Source: Anoplolepis gracilipes
Taxonomy: Eukaryota > Arthropoda > Insecta > Hymenoptera > Formicidae
Length of the DNA: 64,000 nucleotides
Reading direction: 5' to 3'
Assembly (NCBI RefSeq): GCF_047496725.1
Contig: NC_132972.1
Span: 17,023,501 to 17,087,500, forward strand
In this document: in pieces, positions 1 to 11,843 of the stretch
Layout of the letters: each line of letters opens with the position of its first letter
How positions within the stretch are numbered: the stretch's first letter is position 1
Program-made: the position numbers and the translations under genes
Notes under the pieces: model-generated
Databases searched by the model: none
Told to the model about the DNA's origin: nothing
Seen by the model: only the letters and a program-made list of their open reading frames with translations

Positions 1-2
1 AA

Positions 3-137
3 AGCAGACTTATAAAATCAGAAATTGTACCATCAATATTATTACCTCATAATGAGGCTTTATATATTTATCATAAAGCTATATTATTGTGTCAAACTAA
101 TTCTATAGATGCCAAAAAATTATTAATATGGTTATAA
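3..137 (+). CDS. Probable terminal exon of an unidentified gene (5' part outside window)
   Basis: An open frame enters from the left edge and gives 44 codons before TAA at 135-137. The peptide ends AKKLLIWL and contains NEALYIYHKAILLCQ, which looks like ordinary helical protein sequence rather than translated AT-rich noise. Cys, His, Trp and Tyr codons are present and repeat features are absent. I do not recognise the family. The frame could also be chance in AT-rich DNA. Upstream sequence or a transcript would be needed to name it. Confidence 0.4.
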   Translation, partial: SRLIKSEIVPSILLPHNEALYIYHKAILLCQTNSIDAKKLLIWL

Positions 138-1313
138 ATTGCTAAGGAACACATTTACATTGATGTTCTCTTGAGGTTATAATACGAAATGGCTGATGGC
201 ATTGGAATCCTTAACCTTAAAGTATCAAATTTTTGAAGTTTAAAGAAATAGATATGAATCACATTTATTTCATCTATTTCTCTTATTTATCAACGGATTA
301 TTTGTCACACAGTTTGGCGTCGATGTAACATTACATTTATATAAAACTGGATAATATGTGATGTGGTTTTTAGTGTACAGTGTTTTACTTATTTTTTGCT
401 TGCGCCAAAAGGTGGAAGAACATATTTTTGTGTTGTGTTTGTCTTCGTTTTAACTCGTTTTAACGCTTTGGTTTGTGTGGGGAAATATATTTTACAAAAT
501 TATTTTACAAAATTATTTTACAAAGAATTTCTTTTTTTATGAAATTCTTATGAACTCAAAAACATTTATGTGAAGAAAAACTTTGTGTCAAAGCTTTAAC
601 AAGACAAGCTCGGGTTTAATTTTAATCATTGTGAACAAAATGTTACTTTTTTTAATAAGCAATTTATTAATGAAATACTAATATGTAACCTAATAACACA
701 GAGGGTCCAGGCCCGACCCAGCAGGAATGACGTCGGGTGTGGGTTCCCCACAGGGTACAGTGCCTCCTACTACAGATCACCATACTACTCTCATGGAGGA
801 TCCTGATGTCTGGAGGCCTACATAAATCATCAAATATTCATTGCACCACTTCACTAACCAGGCAATAATATGTAATATTTAATGTTACTTATTGCATTTA
901 AATGTGTCAACATTTTATTACAAATTTCCATTTATAATTTGTATCATATTTTATTGTATTACTGCTTTAAATCTATATAATTGAAAACATCAAATAACGA
1001 AATTTGAAGATAATCTGATAATTTATACAAAATAGTGTCTTCCAGATAACTAAATGGAGAGAAATTAATCAATATTAATCAATAAAATTAATCAATATTA
1101 AGAAAAGAGAAAATAATACAATTAAATTTTTAAAATTCTCTTTCAAAATTGGATAAATTTTTCTTTATTAAAAAAATAAGACTTAGATTTGCAATATGTT
1201 CAAGCCATACTGTTTCAAATATCTCTTAATATTGAAATTAGTGATGCTTGTCTATTCAGTTAGAGGCTATGTTGCATTATTTATTGTTTTAACTTTTTAT
1301 GAGCATTTCATTA
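138..1313. other. 3' flank with no clear gene
   Basis: AT-rich DNA follows the first stop codon. It probably includes a 3' UTR. A more GC-rich block of about 120 bases at 704-826 stands out. One frame there is open for about 33 codons with a Tyr/Ser-rich peptide (SASYYRSPYYSHGGS). It could be an old retroelement fragment or a lost exon. I see nothing else in the stretch. Confidence 0.4.
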
Positions 1314-1854
1314 TACAGGGTGATTCAAAACAACCTGATGTCCTTAAAATGACATGTTCTTGAGCGAATTTTACGAGAGACGATTTTTACTTTTACAAAA
1401 TTTTGTCTGAAGCTTAGTTTCTGAGTTATAATTGAAAATAGTTAGCTATTTACGAGCCGGATACAACGGGCATGCAGGGACAGTGCAACGCATCATGAGA
1501 CGAATGGCTTTTCTATGGTCATTAATATTGTATAGAATGCAATAATAATTCAATAAATTTCAAACGATATTGTATAATATTGTATAACAATAATAATTAT
1601 TATCGTGTGATATTATTAACTGTTTTATCTGCTGGATTATTTGCGTGTGCTTGTGCTGACAATCTTGCTGTCTACTAGGCTGGAAATCATATGTTTGTAG
1701 TTACGCTGCTGACTTATCTGCTAGATTTTCGTGATAGAACAGGTGCTTTTTTTTTTTGCATGATCCTGTGCTGGCTCATTGCGAGAACCAATCAAAACAC
1801 CGCAGATTAAGTTATACGAAAGAAATTTCATTAAAGTATACTCTCGCAGGTTAA

Positions 1855-2005
1855 TTGAAAAGAAAAATGACATCCACAAAATGCAAAGGAAACGAAAATA
1901 AAAAATGGAGTAAAGAAGCTATTTTATGCTTAATAGAAGCTTATAAGGAAGAAACATGTTTATATGTGAACACGCCCAATTATCACAATAAAAATTATAA
2001 ATATA
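1855..2005 (+). pseudogene. Myb/SANT-like (trihelix) domain fragment inside family A element
   Basis: The frame gives about 50 residues before running into a (TA)n tract. They include NKKWSKEAILCLIEAYKEET. This resembles the first helix of the Myb/SANT-like domains found in PIF/Harbinger accessory proteins and in insect regulators (conserved W, acidic pair, LIEAY). Helices 2 and 3 are missing, so it is a broken exon. It may be a captured fragment or the remnant of the element's own gene. The family call comes from residue pattern only. Confidence 0.45.
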
Positions 2006-2007
2006 AA

Positions 2008-2011
<4 letters not shown>

Positions 2012-2072
<61 letters not shown>
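2012..2072. repeat. (TA)n microsatellite
   Basis: An uninterrupted TA tract of about 55 bases lies directly before a CAGGGTGTCC element end. Similar tracts flank many fold-back elements in this window. Confidence 0.95.
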
Positions 2073-2075
<3 letters not shown>

Positions 2076-2460
2076 GGTGTCCCCGAATTGGCGGATCAAC
2101 TCTCGTCGGTAGATAGAGCGTGCTAAACTGAACAAAAAAATCTTATATCATTTTGCTAAATTCGCAATAATTAATGAGATATAAATTAATAAAGATCGGC
2201 CAATCCATGCCAGTATAAGCGCACGGCGCGAAGAAACCTCCCAGTTGTTACTTGATACTAGGCGCGCGGCAAGACATAAACGCAGAACGCACTGTACGTG
2301 TCTCTTTAAGTACGCCCTTTATACGTTCTTTGTACGTCCTTTGTAGAGCGCTCCGCCTACTGTCTCGCCGCGCGCCTAGTATCAAGTAACAAGTAGGAGG
2401 TTTCTTCGCGCCGTGCGCTTATACTGGCATGGATTGGCCGATCTTTATTAATTTATTAAT
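2073..2460. mobile_element. Fold-back element, family B, right end lost
   Basis: It begins CAGGGTGTCCCCGAATTGGC after TA and follows the complete copy at 5349-5837. The second arm breaks off at about 2460, where the next element begins. The inner arm contains the GC-rich segment GGCGCGAAGAA that recurs in every family B copy. Confidence 0.75.
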
Positions 2461-2461
2461 A

Positions 2462-2969
2462 CAGGGTGTCTCAAAATGACCGTATCACTTCTCGGGTGCA
2501 GGTAGAGCGGGTTAAATGGAATAGAAAAGTTCTGTACCATTTTGCGATTTTCAGAATAATTATTGAGAAATTAATTTACAAAAATCGGCAAATCTGGCCC
2601 GCTGCAAGAAAGATGGCGAGAAGGACGGCCTACCACAAAAAAAATGGCGAGAAAGACGACCCACCGCTAGGCCGGTCGCTAAATAATAATCGCTAATCTA
2701 TTGTTCTTATCAACGCTTCTCGTCTAAAATCCTGGTAACCGCGAGGCAATGGCGCCTATTTACGCCGCGCGCGCTTAGCGACCGTCCTTAGGATCGTCCT
2801 CGCCATCTTTTTTGTAGCGGCCTGATACTCGCGCCGGACTTGCCGATCTTTGTAAATTAATTTCTCAATAATTATTCCGAAAATTGCAAAATGGTACAGG
2901 ACTTTTCTGCTCAGTTTAATGCGCTCTACCTGCTCACAAACGTTGATTCAATCTTTATGGGACACCTTG
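2462..2969. mobile_element. Fold-back element, family C-TA
   Basis: The left end CAGGGTGTCTCAAAATGACC matches the copy at 37966-38485. The right end ends GGGACACCTTG before TA. The arms pair over the inner 200 bases (TTGCGATTTTCAGAATAATT and its complement). The outermost 45 bases of the right arm do not match the left and look taken from a related family. Confidence 0.75.
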
Positions 2970-2979
2970 TATATATATA

Positions 2980-3420
2980 CAGGGTGTCCGGTAATAACCG
3001 TCTCACTGCTCATATACAAGTAGAGCAGGTTAAACTGAGTAGAAAAGTCCTCTACCATTTTTCGATTTTCGAAATAATTATCGAAAAATTAATTAACAAA
3101 AATTGACAAATCTGGGCGAGTACAAGCGCGCGGCGAGAAGGCCCATCCTACTGCTACGCGGTTACTAGGCGCTCATTGAATGATAGGAGAAGCGGTCTAC
3201 GACTGGAAATGGATGCGTATGAGTAGCGCGCCTAGTAACCGCGTAGCAGTGGGACGGCCTTCTCGCCGCGCGCGCTTTACTCGCGCTTTATTCGCCGATT
3301 TTTTAAATTAATTTCTCGATAATTATTTCGAAAATCGAAAAATGATATAGGACTTTTCTACTCAGTTTGACCTGCTCTACCTGTATATGAGCGGTGAGGC
3401 GGTTATTACCGGACACCCTG
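2980..3420. mobile_element. Fold-back element with CAGGGTGTCCGGTAATAACC ends
   Basis: The arms are inverted copies: the left begins CAGGGTGTCCGGTAATAACC and the right ends GGTTATTACCGGACACCCTG, with TA on both sides. A related short copy is at 6121-6411. No coding sequence is visible. Confidence 0.85.
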
Positions 3421-3427
3421 TATATAT

Positions 3428-3819
3428 AGGGTGTCCCGAAATGACCAGTAAATATTCTAATGGCAGGTTCTTTAGAATATTTTAAAACGAAAAGTTTAAT
3501 ACAAAAATGTCGAGACTAAAATAGTTTTCAAATTAGAAAGATTTAAAGATCATGAATGACAGGACTAGAATTTCGCGCGCTCAGGTACGGCAAAATAACC
3601 AATGATAAAAGTGCTTCTATGAATTTATCTAATTCTCTTATCGCTTGTTATTTTGCCGTACCTAAGTGCGTGAAATCTCAGCCCTACCATTTGTAAAATA
3701 TAATCGCTTTTAGTATGAAAACTATTGTAACCTCAACATTTTTGTATTAAATTTTTCGCCTTAAAATGTTTTAAAGAACCTGCCATTAAAATATTTACCG
3801 GTCATTTCGGGACATCCTG
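3428..3819. mobile_element. Fold-back element with AGGGTGTCCCGAAATGACC ends
   Basis: The arms pair from AGGGTGTCCCGAAATGACC (3428) to GGTCATTTCGGGACATCCTG (3819). The interior includes a second complementary pair (CAAAATAACCAATGATAAAA region). TA flanks are present. No protein is encoded. Confidence 0.8.
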
Positions 3820-4257
3820 TATATATATTATAAATATTATAACAGAAGCCAGTACACAAGTCCGTATCGCCTGAAGTCAAGCCAGCAACACGGTTAACAG
3901 CACTGGCAGCAGTACTACCCACACGATAGCAAGCACGCAATCCAGCTAACAATTCAGCACGAAAACAAGCGTCGTGTGCCGTAGGCTTTAAAGAATCATT
4001 TGTTTCATGACGCGTTGCACCGTCCCTGCTTGTCCGTTGTACTCGGCTGATAAATAGCTAATTATTTTTAATTATAACTCAGAAACTAAGCTTCAGACAA
4101 AATTTTGTAAAAGGAAAAATCGTCTCAGAATTTACTCAGGAATATGTCATTTTAAGGACATCAGGTTGTTTTGAATCACCCTGTATAGTAAGTTTTATAT
4201 ACATTGCAATATTTCTGTTTTAATTATTTTTACAGTTAATTTCTAATTATATATATA

Positions 4258-5315
4258 CAGGGTGTCCCGAAACTACCGTGACATTTAAATAAGGTTAACA
4301 TTTGTTTATTTGGCATTTTTTATATTTTTATAATAAGTTATGCGTAAATTGTAAACACAATATTCATAAACGAGAATAGTTTCCTATTGAAAGTATAAAA
4401 TTACAGAAAATATTTAAGTAATTAATAACATAATGAAATATTTAACAAATTTTAAATTATTAAATAAAAAAATTTTACAATAAATATTCGAAATGACCAC
4501 TATGGCACTTAATACATAATTGTGCGCATCGTAATAGACTATTTATTGTCTTGCTAATCGTTTCTTGTATTATTGTAGCGATTGCTTGGTCATTTCGAAC
4601 ATTTGCTGTAAAAGTTTTTTTTGTAATTTAATAACTTATTTGTTAAATGTTTGATTGTTATTAAGTATTTTCTGTAATTTTATTTTTTCAATATAAAACT
4701 GTTTTTGTTTCTAAATGTACGTTCATAATTAATGCAATTATTGTAAAAGTATCCAAAAATGCAAAATAAATAAATAATAAACTCATTTCTTTTACATTTT
4801 ATTTGTCACACCGCGTAGCATTGTGAACACCTTCATGATAATAATATTGATCGACACTTTGACAGATGAAGTTGAAACATCAGAAATGTTTATTTGAATC
4901 AAATTAATTTGCTCGATCATTGGCCGTATTATTTAATAATTATTTGTAGATAACAATACGGGCAGTAATAAAATTTATGTATTTATTTATGTACTTATTT
5001 ATCTTTAGTTCTTATACTTATTTTTCATTAAAAAAAATATACTAATGCAATAGAAAAGCGGCAAAAAATATTTTGACAATGTTTATTGAAAATTTTTACA
5101 ATATCGTGAAAAAAGGCGCTATTTATAAGAGCACTATTATCACTTGTCATTTCGCCGTGCCTGAGTGCGCGAAATCCCAGCCCTGTCATTCGTGAAATAT
5201 AATCGTTTCCCGTTTGAAGACTATTATAGTCTCGACATTTTCGCTAAAGAAAAATTGTTTTTAAATTGGCCAAAGAATCTGCCTTTAAAATATGTTGCGG
5301 TAGTTTCCAGACACC

Positions 5316-5318
<3 letters not shown>
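4258..5318. mobile_element. Fold-back element with CAGGGTGTCCCGAAACTACC ends
   Basis: The left end is at 4258 and the right end GTTTCCAGACACCCTG at 5318, both next to TA repeats. The middle holds inverted segments around 4490 and 4595 (GAAATGACC and GGTCATTTCGAA). The right arm also shares about 150 bases with the element at 3428-3819, so it is probably a composite. No gene is seen. Confidence 0.7.
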
Positions 5319-5348
<30 letters not shown>

Positions 5349-5351
<3 letters not shown>

Positions 5352-5834
5352 GGTGTCCCCGAATTGGCGGATCAACTCTCGTGGATAGATAGAGCGTGTT
5401 GACTGAAGAGAAAAATCTTATATTATTTTGCTAAATTCGCAATAATTAATGAGATATAAATTAATAAAGATCGGCCAATACGTGCTAGGATAAGTGCGCG
5501 GCGCGAAGAAGCCTCCTACTTGTTACTTGATACTAGGCTTGCGATGAGATAGTAGGCGGAGCACTCTATAAAGGACGTACAAAGGATGTACAAACGGCGT
5601 ACTGAAAGAGACACGTACAGTGCGTTCTGCGTTTATGTCTTGCCGCGTGCCTAGTATCAAGTAACAACTGGGAGGTTTCTTCGCGCCGCGCCCTTATACT
5701 GGCACGGATTGGCCGATCTTTATTAATTTATATCTCATTAATTATTGCGAATTTAGCAAAATGATATGAGATTTTTTTTCAGTTTAACACGCTCTATCTA
5801 CCCACGAGAGTTGATCCGCCAATTCGGGGACACC

Positions 5835-5837
<3 letters not shown>
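5349..5837. mobile_element. Fold-back element, family B, complete copy
   Basis: Near-perfect inverted arms run from CAGGGTGTCCCCGAATTGGC to its complement, with (TA)n on both sides (5318-5348 and 5838-5890). It is the reference copy for the partial elements at 2073-2460 and 12217-12674. No open frame of note is present. Confidence 0.85.

Positions 5838-5900
<63 letters not shown>
5838..5900. repeat. (TA)n(GT)n microsatellite
   Basis: A TA tract of about 55 bases runs into a short GT tract directly after the family B right end. Confidence 0.9.
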
Positions 5901-5901
<1 letters not shown>

Positions 5902-5971
5902 CATATAATTAAGAACGAACAGTAAAAATAATTAAAACAGAAATATTGCAATGTATATAATACTTATTATA

Positions 5972-6560
5972 CAGGGTATCTCATAACTAATGAGCCAACG
6001 CTCGTGAGTGGGTAGAGTACAGTGAACTAAACAAAAAAGTATTAAGTCATTTTGCGATTTTCGCAATAGTTATTAAAATATTAATTAAAAACGCTTAGCG
6101 AACAATATTATATATATGTACAAAATGTCCGGTAATAATCGCCCCACCTCTTTAGGGCTGATAGAGCAGGTCAAACTGAACATAAAAGTCCTGTATCATT
6201 TTGCGATTTTCGCAATAATTATTAAAATATTAATTAAAAACGCTCAGCGTATGAGCGCGCGCCACATATAGCTCTCAGCATGCCTTGAGCATTTTTAATT
6301 AATAGTTCAATAATTATTACGCTAATCGCAAAATGATACAGGACTTTTATGTTCAGTTTTACCTGCTCTATCTGCCCTAGAGAGGTGGGGCGATTATTAC
6401 CGGACATCTTGTAGATATATATAATATTGTTCGCTAAGCGTTTTTAATTAATATTTTAATAATTATTGCGAAAATCGCAAAATGACTTAATACTTTTTTG
6501 TTTAGTTCACTGTACTCTACCCACTCACAAGCGTTGGCTCATTAGTTATGAGACATCCCG
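5972..6560. mobile_element. Fold-back element containing a second fold-back
   Basis: The outer ends are CAGGGTATCTCATAACTAAT (5972) and its complement ending at 6560. A second element (6121-6411) sits at its centre. Both arms contain TTAGCGAACAATATTATATA, so the outer arms remain symmetric around the insert. Confidence 0.8.
6121..6411. mobile_element. Nested short fold-back element
   Basis: The arms are AATGTCCGGTAATAATCGCC and GGCGATTATTACCGGACATC. It is related by its ends to the element at 2980-3420. Confidence 0.8.
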
Positions 6561-6582
6561 TATAATGAAATGCTGTAAACAC

Positions 6583-6735
<153 letters not shown>

Positions 6736-6740
6736 ATTAA

Positions 6741-7820
6741 AGTGTTTCAGATTACCCGTCCACCTTTTTTATTTTGAAAAGGAGTAATACTAAGAAGTTG
6801 AGAAAGACTTATTTATCATGAAAGCTATCTAAAGTTTCTGATGGTACTTTCAGTTTTGGAAACCCCGGAAATATCGGAAAAAAAGAGCAACTCAAAAATT
6901 TTAAATTGCAACATGGGACAACATGTGTATCGTTGGATAGAGGTTTTAAAAAGAAACAACTTTTGTTTAAAAAAAAATTTGATATCTTTTATTGATACCA
7001 AGAAATTAACAAAAAACATTTGCATTTATTGTGATGCTTGGAAATGATAAAAAATTAATTACAAATGTTCAAAACCTGCTACCTTGATGGAGACATCTTT
7101 TCATCCTTCGTCTCATGTTGTCAATCGCCCTCAAGACTTGCAGAAGTAAAAGCTGATTAATTATGCACCTTACAATTATTGGGAAATGCGCCGAACAATC
7201 GTTTTCTTGAAACCATAACAAATCATCCATGTTTATGTTTGGTCCGTGATCCGTATCACGAGTTTGACTCATGTTTATGTTTGGCTCGTAATCCATACCA
7301 AAATATCGATATTTTAAGATAATTTATAAGTTCGAGCGTTACAATCATTGCAAGCATTTTTTAATCAATTCTCTCTAATGCTAAGTGATATCAAATTTTT
7401 TTTCAAACAAAAGTTTTTTTTTTAAAACTTTAACGAGACTCATGTTGCTCCATGTTGCAATTTAAAATTTTTGAGTTGCCCCCCGTTTTCTGGTATTTTC
7501 AAGGGATTCCCAAAATTGAAAGTACAGTCAAACCTTTTATCCTACAACATTTTCGGTCCGGAATCTTCCCCTTAAACCTCTGATCCTACGACAAAAATTT
7601 GAGAGTGGAGGTATAATTCCCCTTTCGCGGTCGTAGCGAGAGGATTTTTTGTCGTAGGATAAGAGGTTTCGTAGCATAAGAGGGTCGTAAGATAAGAGGT
7701 CCGACTGTACCACCATCAGAACCTTTAGATAGGCTTTCATAATAAATATGTCTTTTTCAACTTCTTAGCATCACCCCTTTTCAAAATAAAAGGGATGGAC
7801 AGGTGGTCTGAAACACTCTG
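6741..7820. mobile_element. Fold-back element with AGTGTTTCAGA ends
   Basis: The left end AGTGTTTCAGATTACCCGTC pairs with the right end GACAGGTGGTCTGAAACACT. The arms include a matched segment with TTTCTGATGGTACTTTCAGT, split on the right by the pogo-like MITE at 7525-7707. Short frames inside are arm shadows. Confidence 0.75.
7525..7707. mobile_element. Pogo-like MITE, copy 1
   Basis: It starts CAGTCAAACCTTTTATCC, ends GGTCCGACTG and is flanked by TA duplications (7523-7524, 7708-7709). A second copy lies at 19726-19910. The length, TA site and CAGTC ends fit a non-autonomous Tc1/mariner-pogo element. No transposase is present. Confidence 0.8.
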
Positions 7821-8031
7821 TATATTGTATTAATTAATGTGATATAATCTTGTATATCCTTTTACTATGTGTTGAGATTTAATTGGAGATAAAATCTTTA
7901 TTATCAATTTGTTGCAAAACGTTATTAAATTCTACTTTTATTTGTTTAGATTGAGTCAATCGTTATTAAATTTAATAAACAAATTAATTAATCAAAACCT
8001 TTATAATTGTATTAGATACGCAGAAGGAATC

Positions 8032-8854
8032 GCCTGTATGATATATAAGTTAGCCCCCCATTTTTTATTTTGGATATTTTTTTAGTTGTTCCAGATTGTT
8101 CTATGTTTGTTCTATACTGTTTCAAAGTTACAAATCAAAAAAACAAAAAACGCAATACAGAAAGCAAAAAAAACTGTTTTTTTAGTGGTCCTGTCCATTT
8201 TTCGAAAAATTCAAATTTTTTTGTTGTTCTGGACAGTTTTAGTTGTTCCAAATATTGTTCCAAAGTATTACATTCCCCAAAGAATGATTTAAGAAAATAT
8301 AGCAAAAAAATAACATAGAGCGTCCAAAGATTATTTTTTATGTTTACACCTATCATTATTGTTTTATGAACACAAAATTACATATTCAAGCTGAAGATGA
8401 ACAAGAACAACTTGGAATAATTCTCTGCTTCCCCGGAACAATCATAGAAAGGGCACTTTACTCTTGAAGATAGATAATTATTTTGTCTTTTTTGATTGAT
8501 AAAGTCGCGTTAACGGTCCGAAACTGTAGAACAATAACATCTAAACATAGAACAATCTGGAACAACTCTCAGTTTCTCCGGAATAATCATACAAAGGGCA
8601 CTTTATTCTTGGAGACAGATAATTATTTTTTGTTTTTTTGACTTGTAACTTTGGAACAATATTTGGAACAATCCAGGACAACAAAAAAATTTGAGTTTTT
8701 CGAAAAATGGGGGACCACTAAAAAAACAGTTTTTTTCTTCCATTGCGTTTTTTTTTCGACTTGTAATTTTAGAACAATATAGAACAAACATACAGCCTGG
8801 AACAATTCAAAAAATATCCAAAATCAAAAAATGGGGGGCTAACTTCATACAGGC
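8032..8854. mobile_element. Fold-back element with GCCTGTATG ends
   Basis: The arms begin GCCTGTATG, then AAGTTAGCCCCCC after a short insertion in the left arm, and end with the complement at 8854. The arms pair for about 300 bases; the middle (8330-8520) is less symmetric. Several short open frames on both strands are shadows of the same arm sequence. No protein family is recognised. Confidence 0.75.
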
Positions 8855-9640
8855 AAAGAAATCAATTTCTAAATATTCTAACATTTTAGAAGAATATTAG
8901 AGATAAAGTTTATAAAAATATTCAATTAGAAATAAAAAGTTTTTCTGACATGTGTAATAATAATTAATTTCCGATTCTATTACACACACACATACAAACA
9001 CAACATACACAATTTAGAAAATTGGCGATTAATTTCTTTCTGTATAATTACATCGAATTAATTGTAATGTTAGTATGCTGTTTTTTTTCAGCAATTAAAA
9101 TGTGCACTAATATTATCATTTTCATTCCATATTCCTTTCATTGTTCAATATTTAACTATATTTTTTAAAATCCTGCTGTAGTATTGGTGTAATGTTGAGT
9201 AATGTTTCTTTAATATTAACATGCTTTATTCATTGCTTTATTCATATTGGAATTTTTTGATTAATATTTGTGATTGAGAAAAAATACATTTGCCGACTTA
9301 TGTATTTAAGACATTTTTTCATTAGTATAATTAATAAAATAAGCTAACATCTGCTAAAATGGCAAAAATCCATCAGATATTATATATTTTATAACGCGTA
9401 GGTTTTTATAGCTTTCTTTTTACTTTATTTTTTGAAAACAGGAAAATTTGGAACATATTTGTTCTAAAAAAATAAAAATTTCTAGTCTCATCACTATGAT
9501 AGTTAATTTGAAAATAATAAACTTTGAAGGCAAATTATGAGTATACACAAACAAATTTTGTCAACAAAAATAATATATTTTTGATTAATTAAAAAGAAAA
9601 ATTCTCTTTTTTAAACACGTAGTTTAATTTATATAATTAT
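8855..9640. other. No gene seen; AT-rich spacer
   Basis: Simple AT-rich DNA with a short AC tract near 8983. I see no exon-like block and no inverted repeat of note. Confidence 0.5.
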
Positions 9641-9649
9641 ATATATATA

Positions 9650-10353
9650 CAGCGTGTCCCACCTAGAAGTGGCCACCCCCTTTTATCTTTTAAATTAAAA
9701 GAGTTAAACCATAACAAATATATACGAAATTACATGGCTTGAACTGAATTTTATTGTGAGTATAGTGATTGATTACAAAATTTATTTGTATTGAAGAATG
9801 GAGAGGTATGCATAATTTTTTTATAATAATGTAGATATTTTGATATAATAAAAGTTGTAGCACTGTTTGAAACGAATACAACGATGTATAATTTGATGTA
9901 AATATTTTACATATTATATACGTATTTTACATATTATATACGTATTTTACATATTATCTTACGTATGTCATGTTGTCATTTTTTTACGTCAACTTCTAAT
10001 GCACGAGTCAGAAGTTGGCCATATCGCAGGGTCGAAAATGAAATGGTAGACGTCGCCCGCGATATTTCAAGCCGGAAAACCTCGTATAATATGTAAAATA
10101 TTTATATTAAATTATACATCGTTGTATTCGTTTTAAATAGTGCCACAACTTTTATTACATCAAAATATCTACATTATCATAAAAAAATTATGCATATCTC
10201 TCCGTTCTTTAATACAGATAAATTTTGTAATCAACCACTATACTCACAATTAAGTTTAGTTCAAGCCATTTAATTTCATATATATTTGTTATGATCTATC
10301 TCTTTTAATTTAAAAGATAAAAGGAGGTGACCACTTCTAGGTGGGACACGCTG
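9650..10353. mobile_element. Fold-back element with CAGCGTGTCCCACCTAGAAG ends
   Basis: The left end CAGCGTGTCCCACCTAGAAG (after TA) pairs with CTTCTAGGTGGGACACGCTG at 10353 (before TA). The arms pair almost throughout. A short direct repeat (three units of TACGTATTTTACATATTATA type) lies at 9910-9960. Confidence 0.85.
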
Positions 10354-10357
10354 TATA

Positions 10358-10938
10358 CCGGGTGACCCATTTTAACTTAGCCACTGTAATATTTCAGCAG
10401 GAAAGCATTTTCTGAGAGAATGTTTCGAACAAAAGTTATAGGGTTTCGAGGGGGCCATAAGATGGTACCATTGGTTTGACTTTGAATTTTCATGTGAAGG
10501 TCATGTGAAGGTCACGTCGATTTTTTTAGATGGGACACCCTATATATTTTTACATATTCTTGTAGCTTATCTCGAGAGCTTTCCAAAACACTATAATTAA
10601 ATGTTTTATCGTGAAGTACTTTTCGAGTTATAAGACTTCAAAGTTGCAATATTTTGACATAAAATACAAGATATCTCGATAAAATATTAATTTTTCGATT
10701 ATCTTACCCTAATACTTTTATGTACAGAATAATGATACAAATCAATTGGAGTAAAAACACATAATTATGTTAAAGTAAAAATATGTAACTGCTAGTTGCA
10801 AATTCAGATTTTTTTTTAAAGATAACTATATGTTTTTTTTACACCAATTGATTCGTCTCATTATTCTGCATAAAAGTATTATGGTAAGATAATCGAAAAA
10901 TGAATATTTTACGATATCTTGTATTTTATGTCACCTTG
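10358..10938. mobile_element. Fold-back element related to 40848-41432
   Basis: It starts CCGGGTGACCCATTTTAACT directly after the previous element's TA. It contains the segment CTTGTAGCTTATCTCGAGAG also present in the fold-backs at 40848-41432 and 48200-48650. The inner arms (AATTGATTTG/ATTCTGTACATAAAAGTATT area) are inverted copies. The right end at about 10938 is approximate. Confidence 0.6.
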
Positions 10939-11206
10939 TATATAATATCATTTGCTGAGCGTAATTACCGGACATCTGTATATATATGCAAGGTGTCCGA
11001 AAATTTGCGCAACTCCCTTTAAGGGAAGGTAGAGAGTGTTATTCTGAACAGAAAAATCCTGTATCATTTTGCGATTTTCTCAATATTTAAGAAAATATTA
11101 ATTGTAAAAGATCAGCCAATGAAGTGCTGTGAGAAGCTCGCCGCGCGAAGACGCTTCCCACTGTTACTTGATACTAGGCCCGCGACGAAACAGTGGGAGG
11201 AGCTAG

Positions 11207-11784
11207 AGACCCTCTAATAAGAGTCTTGCCATAAAATATCCACTTTTGATTGGTCCTCTATATCTGGGCAATTCCCGCTCATATTTGAATCATATTAATT
11301 TTACTATTAGCATAAACATTGTATTTCAGTAACATAAATAAAAAATAAACGTTTTAGAATTAAATATTATAATCTTTTTATATTAAACATCAAAATAATA
11401 TATATAATAAAAAACTGTTTATATTTAATTTTTAGTAATTAAATAAAATCCTTAATTAAATTTAATCCTTATTAATTGCATAAAAATTAACGAAATAAAA
11501 TAAAAATAAAAAAAATAAACACATAACATGAAATAATAAATTGCTTTATTTTCATGAGAAAACAAACTGTTATCACAAGCATTATGAAAACCTAAGATAT
11601 ATAATATTTGTGTATCTAATGAGAAAACATAAACTACTATCACAAACATTATAACATCAGCGGTCAGCGCGTTAAAGAGGTTAGGGTTAGGTTAGGTAAG
11701 AGAGAGAAGAATAGTGAATATATATCTTTCTCTCGCAGAATTTTGCCCAGATTGCCTTATGACGAGACTCTTATTAGAAGGTCT
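11207..11784. mobile_element. MITE inserted at CTAG
   Basis: The ends AGACCCTCTAATAAGAGTC and GACTCTTATTAGAAGGTCT are inverted, and CTAG is repeated on both sides (11203-11206, 11785-11788). The interior is AT-rich with TTAGG-like units at 11674-11698. No coding sequence is supported. Confidence 0.7.
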
Positions 11785-11843
11785 CTAGGAGGAGTGCTTT
11801 GTGAGCGCGCTTCACTATGCACTCGAAAGAATTACACACATAA

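Larger units (their letters stand above)
1316..4183. mobile_element. Fold-back element, family A, disrupted by nested insertions
   Basis: The ends are long inverted repeats: CAGGGTGATTCAAAACAACC at 1316 and its complement ending at 4183, each next to TA (1314-1315, 4184-4185). The arms match for about 220 bases. A second, shorter copy lies at 17525-18170. TA flanks suggest Tc1/mariner-type insertion, but no transposase is visible. The interior holds a Myb/SANT-like peptide (1855-1998) and at least four other fold-back elements. Confidence 0.8.

Noticed and set aside
8070..8900. Several short frames on both strands with FLVVPDCS-like peptides
   Set aside because: The same arm of a fold-back read in different frames; no family match.
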